A stretch of 64,000 nt of DNA, from assembly GCF_029784155.1 (NCBI RefSeq), contig NC_073692.1:428773324-428837323 (forward strand), written 5' to 3'. Under the pieces are notes generated by a model. The model had not been told where the DNA came from. It did no database searches and worked only from the letters and a program-made list of their open reading frames with translations. Below, in pieces: positions 46,641 to 58,020 of the stretch (its first letter is position 1; every line of letters starts with the position of its first letter). Made by a program: the position numbers and the translations under genes. This DNA is from Uranotaenia lowii. Taxonomy: Eukaryota > Arthropoda > Insecta > Diptera > Culicidae.

Positions 46641-47520
46641 ATAGTTTTGTTTCCTTGTAAGTTCAAAAATGCTCGTCAGGAGTATGTAGGTATTTAACCA
46701 TCATGTACAGTATAACCCATAACAAATGCGAAAATTTTTAGGAATCGGTTTTGCGTTGTTTTAGACGATTCAGAGGATATTTTTATGTGGATACATTCAT
46801 CTGTCAATTGACGTAAACAATTTTGTAGTACAGTATACGCTTAAAGTACACTAGAGTGCTCCAAACTTGTATGGGAAATTTAAATCTGTGAAATATTATG
46901 CGCTGTAGGCTGAAATTGATCCTAGGCCTAGTACAAGATCCCATGCCGAATTGAGACCAGATCTGACCACAAAATTCAACCATTTTGGTTGCTCTAGATT
47001 GCAAAATCGTTAGATTTGTCAAATTTTTATGATAGTTTTAAGAGTAGTTCAGACGAAACTTTAGAGGAGAGTTGGAATACTTGATCTCTGTTTCCTAATC
47101 TGACTGTTATCGAAATGCGGTCTTGAGATAAAATATTTGTCATAATTTAAGCTTTATGAAAAACCAAATCTACAGAAACGGATTTGAAACTCTTTAACTA
47201 TTTTATTTGGGCGTAAGGCAAAGGCCTGTGGATCCTCTCAATCAAAAATATGTCTAAAGGCTTCCTGCTATGAGGTGTTGGCTTCAATGTCAAGAGTCAG
47301 TTTTTGAATCGTGTTAACATCAAGAAAAGTGTGTTTAAACCTTGGTAACAGATTTTCTCATATTTTTATGGGTCATACTGTAGATCACAGTAGGAAGCTT
47401 AAGCTTTCAATAATTCAGGAAAGTTATTTAAAAAAAACCTTGTCAAATACTTTGAGCCAATCGATATAAATAGCATATATTTCTAGCTCCTCGCTCATTG
47501 CAGTATGATAGATAGCTTAT

Positions 47521-48829
47521 CATATTCAAGTCGGGATGAATAAACTTCCTAGGTTTGACACCCCTAGATGGAAAACAATATTAGGTCCCAATCGTCCGTC
47601 TTCTCATCTTCAGACCATATTAACGAATATGGCCAGAATTTCGATAGAAGCGGCGTATTTGTTCTTGATTCAATCATGGTATCATAAACTATAAAGATTG
47701 TCTGTGTTCAATACATAAAAACTCACGATGTCGAAAAAACACTTACTAAAACCATGGATTTTGAGAGTCCCCGGTGTCAATTGGATACAAAATTCCCGTC
47801 TCCGATATCCATTCAAAAGAAGAAATCAATTTCATTAACAGATTAATTTTTGTTTAAAATGTACCCTCTAAATGATTCTTGAGATTCTAGGAACGTGTTC
47901 TTAAAGGTTATTTGAAGTATAAGTTCATCAAATTTAATTAAAATTTGCGCAAAAAATGTTTGTTTTGTGATGAAAGAGCACATAATCCGTGATATACTGT
48001 AGGTTCATTGAAATAACCAAAACCCGGAAACCGACGGGAAAAAGGTAGTTCTGACCTATAAATACACCCTTATGGGGAATTATTTTCGGAATCAAACTAG
48101 TATGCATGCAAATTTCTCTACGTATCACACGCGAAACTCTATCAGTTTCGCTTCTAAACGACATATTGGTTCTAGGAGAGGCGTTTCATCATTTCCGGGC
48201 TACTAGATCTAACCATCAAAATATGTGTAGCAATTAGACGCATTCTTTCTTTCTTTTGAAAGCAGTCTACTTAGATATCGACGATTACGACGGGTGCAGT
48301 AGTGTTGTTCTACAGAAAATGCTCTAGAAAGACCAATACAGAGCGTTCTAGCTCTAGAGCTCCCTGAATTGCATTCATACGTCTACGATTGTGGTGTGCA
48401 GTTTGGATCCGGTGTGTTGCATGTCATCTAATACGCCAACACCTGGTACTAAGGTATCGTGGATTTCCTTTGTAAGAGACCCACGCAATCTATGTCTATT
48501 GTGTTTTCATCTAATTAAAAAGTTCAAGCAGGATAGAGGAACCATTTTGTTTTTCTATTTGTTCACTAGAAAATGCCAAAAAAAACCAACGGAAGACAAT
48601 CATCAGGCTCACCAAAACGGTCCAACAGTGATAGTGTTCTTGCTTTTGGTTCTTACTAAAACGGTAGACGTGGTTCTTGATGTTGTTTTTGTTTTTTTTA
48701 AAGGGACAAATCGAAATGTCCAAAATAAACAAAATGCAGAAGAGGTAAAACAAAACTCAAAATGAAAGGCAATTTTCGGATGGGTGAATATGAAGAATGG
48801 TAAAGTTTATTTTTAATAAATTCAAAGAG
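47521..48829. other. Intron sequence, no recognised feature
   Basis: Part of the 18-kb PKC intron. Frames up to 124 codons (48391-48765) carry no motif and are flanked by no convincing splice pattern. Confidence 0.5.
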
Positions 48830-48947
48830 AAAGACAGAGGGAGGAGCATGTTAGAGAGAGCAAATAGAGAGATAAAAATGTAAGAAAAACAGAGAGAGGG
48901 AGAAAAGGGTTTGAAAGAAAGAGACAGAGAGAGCGAGAGAGTAACTC
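48830..48947 (-). promoter_or_regulatory. CU-rich tract downstream of alternative exon b
   Basis: On the PKC coding strand this is a run of CTCTCT, TCTCGCTCTCTCTGTCTC and similar words starting about 50 nt after the exon-b donor. Such tracts are known binding sites for PTB-type splicing repressors. A regulatory role here is inference; it may be just a microsatellite. Confidence 0.4.
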
Positions 48948-48994
48948 AGAATATTCTTTCCGGGCGAATAAAACTGGTGATAGGAGGAATGTAC

Positions 48995-49103
48995 CTGAAC
49001 ATTTTAAACCCTGATGCGCGATCCCATGCAGCATCGAACCACAGTGATCGCAAAATGTTGGTGTTATGAAAGTATATCCTTGCCATTTATGCGGATTTTG
49101 TGC
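48995..49103 (-). CDS. Pkc53E: Conventional PKC alternative exon b: N-terminal part of C1B
   Basis: A 109-nt exon with a strong pyrimidine-rich acceptor ending CCTGTAG (49104 up) and a GTAC donor at 48994, start phase 0 and end phase 1. It encodes [27 protein letters not shown] and IAHQGLKCS. It supplies the His, the first CxxC and the first Cys of the second pair of a C1 zinc finger, completed by the exon at 30596-30724. It is a diverged duplicate of exon a at 59615-59726 with the same phases but 3 nt shorter. Including both would shift the frame (221 nt), so they should be mutually exclusive. At C1 position 22, where PKCs normally have Tyr or Trp, this exon has His, which may change diacylglycerol affinity. 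Neighbouring positions are also altered (M20, I24, A25). Confidence 0.87.
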
Positions 49104-51375
49104 CTACAGGAAAAGAGAAAGAAAGGTAACCAAACGGAAGAAAGAGACAGGTGGGAAGAAAATGGTGTTTTTTTTCTCTTGTGATTTTGATCTTAGCTGA
49201 TGATTGGGGGACTTGAAAGATTGTTGTTTATGTTGAGAAGCACTGATTGTGATAAAGAAATTTTTCATGATGGTGAAAGCGGTTGTGAAGATGCAGTTCG
49301 GCTAAACAAAGTATTGTCATCGGATATTTTATTATTCGTTTATTTTTAAGTTGAAACAGCTAATCGTTGTTTTGGTAGCTGTCTTTGTAGATATAATTCG
49401 TTGTTTTAACAACATTTGGGATTGGTAAATAATTGCTTTTTCCTTGGTTAAGTTCGCTTTTATCGACGGATGTTGTCGACTATCCGTTACCGAACTCGTG
49501 TTGGGAATTTCTAACACTTGCGTTTTTAGTAAATAAAAACTACAGCTGATATTTTACCTAAGCAACATACCCAAAAACTACTGCTACATTCAGGCTTAAA
49601 CAAACACTTAAACTAGTCGAACATTATTAATAGATAGAGAAAGTAAGCAAATTGGTAAGAGATATAGATTTAACCGATTATTGACAATTCATCAACGATT
49701 TTTCAGCGAAAATTTTTGTACTACATATTCAATGACTTATATCGGTACCAATTGTTTAAAGTCATTCAACAGAATTCCACCAGAATTGACAATAATAGGC
49801 GTCAATGAAAGAATTGAGAGATAGCGATGCAATTAACAACTATTATAAAGATCGTTATAGAATACTGTTAGCAGAAAGCGAAAGATTTTTTGTGTTATGT
49901 TGTTTAAAAAATATTCAGTGTACATTCCTAAAGTAGATTTGTTTCCTAATCAAACTTAAACTTAATTAGAACAATACTGAACAAATTAAAGAATAAAACC
50001 AGAGAAAAAAAAACTTTCTTCAAGTACCGAAAGGGTTATAATTAAAATTAAAAATTAAAAAACTTTCTCCAAGTACCGAAAGCGTTATAATTAAAATGTA
50101 AACAATAACTCATCACAATTAACGTCCGAAACGACCCAGCTAATCAAAGTAGCCCACGCTCAGCCAAACAAAGTACACATTCTCGAGCATTTTGAATACA
50201 GTACCGTCTCGTACTGTACCACAATGCTCATAAACGAGTCGTTTGAAATTATATTTTCGTTGAAATATGACACATCAAACTATCAAGACACAAATGACCC
50301 GCCGCCGCACATCAACCGTCATCGTAAAACGACCGTGCTAATTTTGCCAGAAAAACGGTCATAAATTATACCCCTGCACCGTTGCTGCTCATCATCCATC
50401 TCAGTCATTCGGAAGGGATGAAGGATCAGGCGGAAAAAAACTGTAACGCCGCCGAGCAATTGCTAGAAAATTTCTCGGTACTCTCGAGGAGGGAAAGGAA
50501 AAACTTGCTAAACAAAGTGTTTACTGCGAGAGCGCCAGGAAAATCACGCAATCAAAGCTTACCGCGGAATGTGTAATACTTCGTACTTGCATGTCGAGAA
50601 AACAGCGCCTACTTGGTTCGGGGAGGAGAAAGACAAAACAAAAACGGCTAGATGCGTCCCGCGGTGTGGTGCGGTAATTTAACGCCAACTTTGATCGAGA
50701 AGACGATAGCGGAGGAAATATATGAGAGTAATCCATCATCTTAGGGAACAACATATTATTGAACCTGGGAAGACCTTAATTTTTCCAAAAAGTGAGCTTC
50801 GTTCGACACAAGACGGTGAGTTTTGATCATTATTTTGGAAACTGAATAAAATCGAGAAATTTTTAATTTTTTATGCTAAAAAAAATTTTTAATTCAATAT
50901 GCTAACCGAAGTATTTTTATGTTAGAATGTTTTTTGTTGAAAAAAGTTCTTAAAATCTCCAATAGCCTACAGAAGGAGTCCTCGGAATAACTTATCCAGA
51001 ACTAGCTATAGAGGGTCCACCATAAAAGAAGTTGCTTCATTTAAACAGCTGTCTGGCTTGCGCAGATACAAATAGTGATCGTTACAACAGATTTTAGTCC
51101 ATATTATTTCAAAGCCCTAAAGCACTAAATATACAATTGTTACTACTAGAAACATAGCGTTACGAAAGTTTTTTTTTACTGTGAAAGAGAACGCTGAATC
51201 TCATTTCTAAAATCTCTAAAACACGGCTGTGGCTCACAAGAACAAAGTTATAGCTGACTAATGATTTTCATTTCGTCAACCCTTTATTTCATGCCAACAG
51301 AATGGTCAAAAATATTAGAGTTCAGGTGAATGAATTGATTTCCAGTGACCTGAAACAATTTTCTTAAATCTTTTA
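49104..51375. other. Intron between alternative exons, no recognised feature
   Basis: AT-rich sequence. A duplicated phrase (AACTTTCTCCAAGTACCGAA / AACTTTCTTCAAGTACCGAA) occurs near 50014 and 50060. No coding or transposon evidence. Confidence 0.5.
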
Positions 51376-52840
51376 TTCCTAAGGACAACTCGAAGACCAT
51401 CTTCAGAAGACTATCTTCAGGAGACCCTCTTCAAAAATCATCTTCAAAGACCATTTCCAGCAGCCCATCTTTAGAAGTCTATCTTCAAAAATCATCTTCG
51501 GAAAATCGTCTTCAGAAGGACTTCTGGAAACCATCTTCAGAAATCATTATTAAAAAACAAATTATATAAGACCATCTTCAAATATCTTCCTCAGAAGACG
51601 ATTTTCAGAAGACAATTATTAGAAGACAGTCTTTAGAAATCCATCATTAGGAGATTATCTTAAGAAGACAATTTCAAAGTCCGCCTTCAGAACACAATCT
51701 TTAGAAAACATTCTGCAACGATTATCTTCAGAAGACCACCTTCTGACGACCCTCTTCAATAACCATCTTTAAAAATAATTTTCAGAAAACCTTCATCAGA
51801 AGACCATTTCCAAAAGACCATCTTCTGAACACCACCTTCAGAAGACCATTAGCAGGAGACTAGCTTCAGAAGTTCTTCTTAAAAGACCATCTTAAGAAGA
51901 ACATGTTTAGAAGACCATCTTCGAAGATAATCTTCAAGACCATCTTCAGTTCCTAAGGACAACTCGAAGACCATCTTTAGATGACCATCTTCAAACATCA
52001 TCATCAAAGACCGCCTTCAGAATACCATCTTCAGAACACATTCTTCAAATATCATCTTCAGAAGACTATCTTCAGAAGACTCGCTTCAAAAATCATCTTG
52101 AAAGACCATATCTAGCAGCCCATCTTTCAAAGAACTTTTTCTAAACTCATCATCGAAAAACCTTCTTCAGAAGACCATTATTACAAAACCAACTATATAA
52201 AACCATCCTCAAAACCCTTCCTCAGAAGGCGATCTTCAGAAGGCAATAATCAGAAGATCACCTTTATAAGTTCAGATCACCCTTTAGGAGACTATCTTAA
52301 GAAGACAATTTCAGAGTCTGTCTTCAGAACACAATCTTCAGAAAACATTCTTTAAAAACTATCTTCAAAAGACCACCTTCAAACCATCTTCAAAAACCAT
52401 TGGCAGACCATCATAAAAGGCCTTACAAAAAAAAAAAATTTCTCAGAAAACCTTCATCAGAAGACCATCTCCAAAACACCATCTTCTGAACACCACCTTC
52501 AGAAGACCATTATCAAAAGACTAACTTCAAAAGTTCTTCTTCAAACACCATCTTAAGAAGATCATCTTTAAAAGACTTACTTTGACATTTTTAAGAACCT
52601 TTAGAATATCTCTAGCATTCCATCTTAATGACACAATCTTCAGAAAACCATTCTCACAAGACCATTTTCAGAAGACCCTTCTCAAATATCATCTTCAAAA
52701 ACAAACTCCACCTCCCCATCTTTAGAAGGTTTTCTTCCAAGTTCATTTTAAGAAGACCCTCTTTAGAAAACCATTTCAGAAAACCATCTTTAGAAAACCA
52801 TCTTCAGAAAACCATCTTCATAAGACCATCAAAGAGCAAC
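51376..52840. repeat. Degenerate minisatellite of GAAGACCATCTTCA units
   Basis: About 1.46 kb of imperfect 14-15-bp units built on the self-complementary GAAGA-N4-TCTTC pattern. A larger duplication is visible: TCCTAAGGACAACTCGAAGA occurs at 51377 and again at 51951, followed by similar unit order (offset about 574 bp). Non-coding. Confidence 0.85.
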
Positions 52841-53219
52841 AAAGAGAACATTACAGGAAGTGCTCGTGTGTACGCGATACTCCAGCTTGAATTTTCAATT
52901 TAGTTTAAACTTATTAAAATGTAATTTATGATGCTGACCTGTAAATTTTAAATTGGTTATTTTCGTTGAACCTATAATATCGTTCATAATAACTTTAGAT
53001 TGCCAGCGAGGAATATACTTTTCAAGGTTTCAGTCTTAATTATTTATAGTCTATCGGCTGAGACCATTGATAAAATGTTCCTAGCTGGAAATCTGAAGTC
53101 AGTATGAACTTTGGAACAGGTTCAACGATAACAATTTATTTTTAATTTACAGGTCAGCATCCGTAATTATATTTTTAGAAATTGAAGCAAAATTCGAAAT
53201 TCATATTCGAGTATTTGAT
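52841..53219. other. Intron sequence, no recognised feature
   Basis: AT-rich. TTTTAAATTGG near 52949 and AATTTACAGGTCAGCAT near 53143 are inverse or direct partial matches to nearby words (GATGCTGACCTGTAAATTTT at 52931), suggesting a small foldback at 52928-53160. Confidence 0.4.
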
Positions 53220-53718
53220 CCAGATCGGATCACGAGAAGGGGCGCTCAACGAGCCTGAAATTTGTATGGGATTTTTTCTTCAATAACTTTGGTCCCCTTC
53301 GGCTGATTTCTGTTAAATACGGATTTTCTTGAAGCCCAAACTATGTGAAATATTTCATCAAAAAACAACATTTCAATAAGAGTTGAGATAAAAAAGGTTA
53401 TAAGGCTTCAATAATGGGCTAAAAATTTTAAGGGTGGTATCATCGTTGTTAATGAGTCGTGACAGTCGAACATATTGACACCTAAAGTTAGCCCATTTTT
53501 TGAAGCCTTTTTTATCTTAACTCTAATCGAAATGTAGTCTTCGGAAGAAATAATTGTCATAACTTGAGGAAAAACCCATATTCAAGCAAAATCGGCCAAA
53601 GGGAAATAAAGTTATAGATGAAAAACTGGATGTTCAGGTTTCTTCCGAAAAAAAATGTCTCAAAATCCTATACAAAAATCAGGCTCGTTAAGCGACCCCT
53701 TCCCGCGATGTGATCTGG
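53220..53718. mobile_element. Foldback MITE about 500 bp long
   Basis: Ends CAGATCGGATCACGAGAAGG and CGATGTGATCTGG are inverse. Inverse pairing continues inward (AACGAGCCTGA with TCAGGCTCGTT; TTCAATAATGGGCTA with TAGCCCATTTTTTGAA) to a centre near 53465. A decayed relative lies around 46850-47180. Confidence 0.7.
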
Positions 53719-54320
53719 CCCAAATTTTGCATGAGATCTCGTAATAGGACTTGAATAAATTTTAGTCTGCAGCGCATAACTTTTTCAAAAGTCGGGGCAT
53801 TCCAACCAATTTAGGCCAATTTCGAAATTCATGTTGGAGTATCGCGTGTACATGAGCACGTCATGTGTTGTTTTCTTTGAAAGTATATCATAGATCAATA
53901 TAACCTAGGGTCCACTAGTGAGATTGAATTTTTCCCGAGGTAATACTGTATCGTCTGAACAAAGATAAAAAATTCTGTGTTCAAGAAGATATTTTAGAAT
54001 TTGAAGTAAGGAATTCGTACGTCGAACATCGTTGCGAGAAGGCGTCAACAAATTTTATGGTAAAATTAAGACCCAAATGCTTGCAGAAAAGGAGGACTTT
54101 ATCATCTATACGGAGACACTACTCTAGAGACAAAATGAAACAGCAACTCCATACATACACTCTTATTTCTTTAGCAACCGTAGAAACACGCATTTCGCCA
54201 ATATAACCTATGAGTGTATTAACCTGTTCAGCTCCACCCCCTCGTAACCCTCATCCGTCCCAGAATTTTGTACTCGTTACAGTCCCTGGAGTTTCAATTT
54301 GACACTCCTGACTAAAAGCA

Positions 54321-54520
54321 ATATATCTCTCAAGTTTTACAACCGATTTTTACAAAATTTATAGTTTTGGAAACCTCGTAATGTAACTCAACTATGTTTG
54401 GTTATTGAAAAATTTAAGTGATGTAGATGTATAATATCTGATGAATACATTTGGGTAACATTACGAGGTTTCCATAACTATAAACTTTGTATAAATCGGT
54501 TGAGAAACAAGAGAGATATA
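54321..54520. repeat. Inverted repeat with arms of about 65 bp
   Basis: 54321-54386 and 54454-54520 are inverse (ATTTATAGTTTTGGAAACCT with AGGTTTCCATAACTATAAA; TATATCTCTC with GAGAGATATA), around a loop of about 67 bp. Non-autonomous foldback or structured element. Confidence 0.75.
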
Positions 54521-54584
54521 GCGGTTTTAACCTTTAACCTACGAGTGCCTCACAAAACGGTGGAAAACAGACCGCAGAGCCATA

Positions 54585-54712
54585 GCGTTCACACGACAAA
54601 CCAGCTCTCATTTGATCTCCATGGATTTGTCGCGCTTTACAAAGCGCTCAGTATGATAGGTCTGCGCTTTTTCCATGGAGATCCAATGAGAGCTGGTTTG
54701 TCGTGTGAACGC
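54585..54712. repeat. Strong 41-bp hairpin with nested loop hairpin
   Basis: 54585-54625 pairs with 54672-54712 with one mismatch. The 46-bp loop contains GCGCTTTACAAAGCGC, itself self-complementary. GC content is higher than the surroundings. The 79-codon frame across it is structure-driven and not a gene. MITE core or structured RNA; undecided. Confidence 0.8.
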
Positions 54713-54739
54713 GTTGCGTTGCTTGTAGCTTCAGCATGA

Positions 54740-55174
54740 CATCAGCCTAAGAAGACTGACCGAAGTAGGCTGACCTAATCGGCGGAGAGCTGTAGAGGAA
54801 GGTGCAACCCCTCTCACGGTTTAGGCTTGAAAGTTAGAGAGTAATCTACTAGGGCAATTCCAATTCTGGAGGGCAGAGATGCCATTCGCCAGCGTGTAAA
54901 ACGGAGAAAGGAGAAGTTGAATACCGCAGTGCGATGGCCACAAAACACCACGGGGAGTTTTTTTTTGTTTCTCTCCACATATTGTCCGCAACCAGGTTTC
55001 GAGAGCCACACATAACTAATTCCAAAACACAGGGCCGTTTGATTCTAATTCTAGCCACGAAAACCCAAAAATACAAAAACAAACACGATGGTGTACATAA
55101 AAATAGCATCAACAACACAGGGATGCAACCTTATTCAACCCGTGTCGAGAATATCTATCAGATTTAAGTTTTTT
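54740..55174. other. No recognised feature
   Basis: Mixed-composition intron sequence. Overlapping short frames on both strands (54814-55167) show no motif. Confidence 0.4.
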
Positions 55175-56238
55175 TTGGTCAGATTTAGGCATTCATCGCC
55201 ATCGTATCGGTAAATTCTGCTTATTCTGAACCATATCGAGCATCTTCAGGAGTTCCTCAAGGGAGCCACCTGGGACCTCTACTTTTTATAGTGTTAATGA
55301 ACAGTTTACCTGAATCGCTTTCGGAGGCACTGGTATTGATCTACGCCGATGATGTGAAAATATTTTTGCCCGTAAAAAAATCGACGACTGCCGAACTCTT
55401 CAATCGGATTTGGATGCGTTCTCTGATTTTCTAGTCAGAGCAAAACTAAAATTGAATAATTCAAAATGCGCAGTCACATCCTTTACCAGAAGCTACTCTC
55501 CGATTCAGTTCACGTATTGTTTAAGCAGGGAAGCGATAAGTAGAGTTTCCAGCGTACACGACTTAGGCGTAAGACTAGATTCCAGTTTGACCTTCAGAGA
55601 TCCCATCAATAGCCTCGCTTCGGATGGTCTCGCGATGTTAGGAGTAGTGAGGTTCTTTGCTGGTGAATTAAAAGAGCCATACACAATTAAATGCCTGTAT
55701 ATTAGCTTGGTTCGATCGAAGTTTGATTTTGCAAGCATAGTTTTGAGACCCGTGTACCAAGTACATATAAATCGATTAGAAGCTGTCCAGAAACGGTTTG
55801 TGAAATTTGCGGTAAGAAATCTTGGTTGAAGAGAGCAAATGCTAGAGTATGAGAGCTTATGTCATTTATTGGATTTGGATCTGCTAGAAAATCGGCACCG
55901 CATAACCGATTTAAAATTCTTCCTGAGAATAGATCGAGGCATCATAGATTCGTCCTTTCTACGGTCCCGCATAACAACGAATTTCAGTAGTTTGATCTTA
56001 AGAAGACGCAGGCGCTACACCGTTGAGAATCGAACAACAAATTACAGCCGTAACAAGCCAACGCACCTATACATGAGGGAAGAAAATCGCATAAATAACA
56101 TAATTGACTTCAATTCAAGTGTAAAGACAATTTTAAACATTCACATAATGTTTTTAAGACGACTATTATATTTAAAATAGTCTTAAGTTTGCGGAATGAC
56201 GGGCTCAGCCCACATATCCATCAATAAACTAACTAACC
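55175..56238 (+). pseudogene. 5'-truncated Jockey/CR1-type LINE, reverse transcriptase 3' half
   Basis: The plus strand encodes SSGVPQGSHLGPLLFIV, LIYADDVKIFLPV (YADD at 55341-55352), then, after a frameshift in the A-run near 55375, DAFSDFLVRAKLKLN, DLGVRLDSSLTF and EAVQKRFVKFAVRNLG. A TGA in place of an expected Trp codon interrupts the frame near 55827, and the frame then continues to 56180 with EYESLCHLLDLDLL and TTNYSRNKPTHLY. A short 3' UTR ends in CAATAAACTAACTAAC. Endonuclease and the RT fingers are missing. Clade placement is approximate. Confidence 0.85.
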
Positions 56239-56720
56239 AAGTTGAAACCGATCGAAACTAGTTGAAACCAATCCAGCTCGGCAGGAGGATTCGTTTCGAC
56301 CTAGTAGAAATCGATCGAAGTCAATTGGAAAAAGACAGGTGATCAACTTTCTAACTGTTTCGACTCATTTCGATCAGACTTCATTGAGCAGACATAGAAT
56401 CGAAAACCGAACTGTCCTGCCTGCTTAAGGATATCCGGATAGTGTAGTTTCCTTCAAGCTGCAAGCAGTGTCTTTCGACGACAATTCCTGGGATAATTTG
56501 AAAATTGTATGAGTCCACATGCCTCATTTATTGTTTCCTATTAAACGAATATTCCAAGCATCGCTGGACAAAGTTGTCTCTCGTGTGTGTACTGATTGGC
56601 GTTATCAGGATGCTCAACTGTTATTCCGAACACTTTGATTTTAATTCATCGAGGGATTTATTTAATAGAAGAATTTTGACAGCCTCTAGAACAGTGGAGT
56701 GTTTAATCATTTTTTTATAC
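56239..56720. other. No recognised feature
   Basis: The first 160 bp are a degenerate repeat of GTTGAAACC/GATCGAA-type words after the LINE tail. The rest has no feature I can support. Confidence 0.4.
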
Positions 56721-56924
56721 CTCGCGTGAGCCTTCATTACGTTGGTATGAAACATCTTGAAAACTCACAAAAAACTGCTGCAAAAGTTATCGAAACAACT
56801 TTAAAATTTGCATTTCCAATGAAGAATATGTTTTCTGGAAAGCAGTTGCGCCAGTTTTTGAACTTTTTTGTAAGGAAACTCTTTGTTTACATTTTTCATA
56901 CGATGTAATGAAAGCTCACGCGAG
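56721..56924. mobile_element. MITE with CTCGCGTGAGC ends (copy 1)
   Basis: Ends CTCGCGTGAGCCTTCATTAC and GTAATGAAAGCTCACGCGAG are inverse, about 30 bp including GTATGAAA/TTTCATAC. It is 204 bp and flanked by TA-rich sequence. A second copy is at 61967-62154. Confidence 0.85.
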
Positions 56925-57281
56925 ATATATCATTTAAACTATTTTGTATTATATTCTTTATTCATCAACATGTGATCTGTTGATATGTTATTAAATAAAT
57001 AAATCATAGCTTGAGCAACTGGGAGTGGTGAAGTTTAGAAATTTAAGTTTCTTAGGTGTATCACGCAAGGGCCTTGAAAAGGTCTGGTCTAACTTAGCAA
57101 GGTATCATATAGTTGAGAAAAATAAAAATGATGTGTTTGAAAAACAACGTGTTCAAGCCTATCGATCTTCTTAAATCCTCTCCTCACAGTGAAATGTGAA
57201 CCAATCGGAACAGTGTTCCGTCAATTTGAAACATACGCTAATCGATTCCCATCAAATTAATTTCTAACCCAAGCGCCAATG

Positions 57282-58020
57282 TTAAGGGGGGGGTAGGGTC
57301 TAGCGGGTATAAAAAAACACCATTTTCACGATTTTTTTCTAGAGCTATCGTTCAAACAAATGTATTCAAATTTTTTGCATTATACAAAGGATTGTTAAAA
57401 GAACATTTAGTTATTTTTTCGTAGAAAAATATTGAAAAATGAGCCAGTGACGGAGCATTTTCGAGGATGCCTTTTAGAAAACAGGATTTGCGGTGGACAC
57501 TGTATCTCAGCACAGAATCATCTGAAGTAAAACAATCGGAGCAAAATATTTTTAATAGATGTTTTTCTGGACCCCAACGTTTTTGTTTAACTTAAAAATA
57601 TTTTTATGAAATTTTTGTGGCTGTTTGAAGTGAAAACTACGATTTTTCGCTTAAAAATCCGCCATTTTTCACCTCTAAAATCTCCCCAAAGTAAAAAAAA
57701 TCAAAAAAGAAAAACGTTGGGGTCTGGTATTTGATATGTAGAATATATGTTCCAAATTTGAAAAGAATCGGATAAGTAGTTTTCAAATGACGATGTCCAC
57801 GGACTTTAAAAATGTGCTTTCGAGAAAAACGCGTTTGAAGTTTCTGCTCTTGCATTCTTGCGGTATTAGATAGGAGGGGATAAAGGCCTATAACTTCTAC
57901 AGTTTTGCTTCAATTGACTTGAAAATTTGACACAACATTCTTGAAATGTTTTACAATAATAAAATAAAAAAATAAAAAAATCGATTTTTTGAAAGTGTTA
58001 GACCCTACCCCCCCCCTTAA
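57282..58020. mobile_element. MITE flanked by TTAA (piggyBac-type target), copy 1
   Basis: TTAA at 57282-57285 and 58017-58020 flanks inverse ends GGGGGGGGTAGGGTCTA and TAGACCCTACCCCCCCCC. The interior is AT-rich and non-coding. TTAA duplication with G-run ends suggests mobilisation by a piggyBac-like transposase, by inference. The copy at 63424-64000 shares the first ~570 bp. Confidence 0.8.

Larger units (their letters stand above)
41539..47520. repeat. Diverged outer part of the right inverted arm
   Basis: Blocks at 41690-41990, 45090-45440, 46500-46800 and 47280-47520 match left-window blocks (5340-5620 with 10938-11085; 4770-5330; 3420-3565; 1180-1440) in inverted order, with many substitutions and indels. 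Between blocks each side carries its own transposons. This indicates an older inverted duplication than the near-identical core suggests. Confidence 0.7.

Noticed and set aside
48391..48765. 124-codon frame near exon b
   Set aside because: No domain, low complexity toward the end, and on the strand opposite the PKC gene without splice support.
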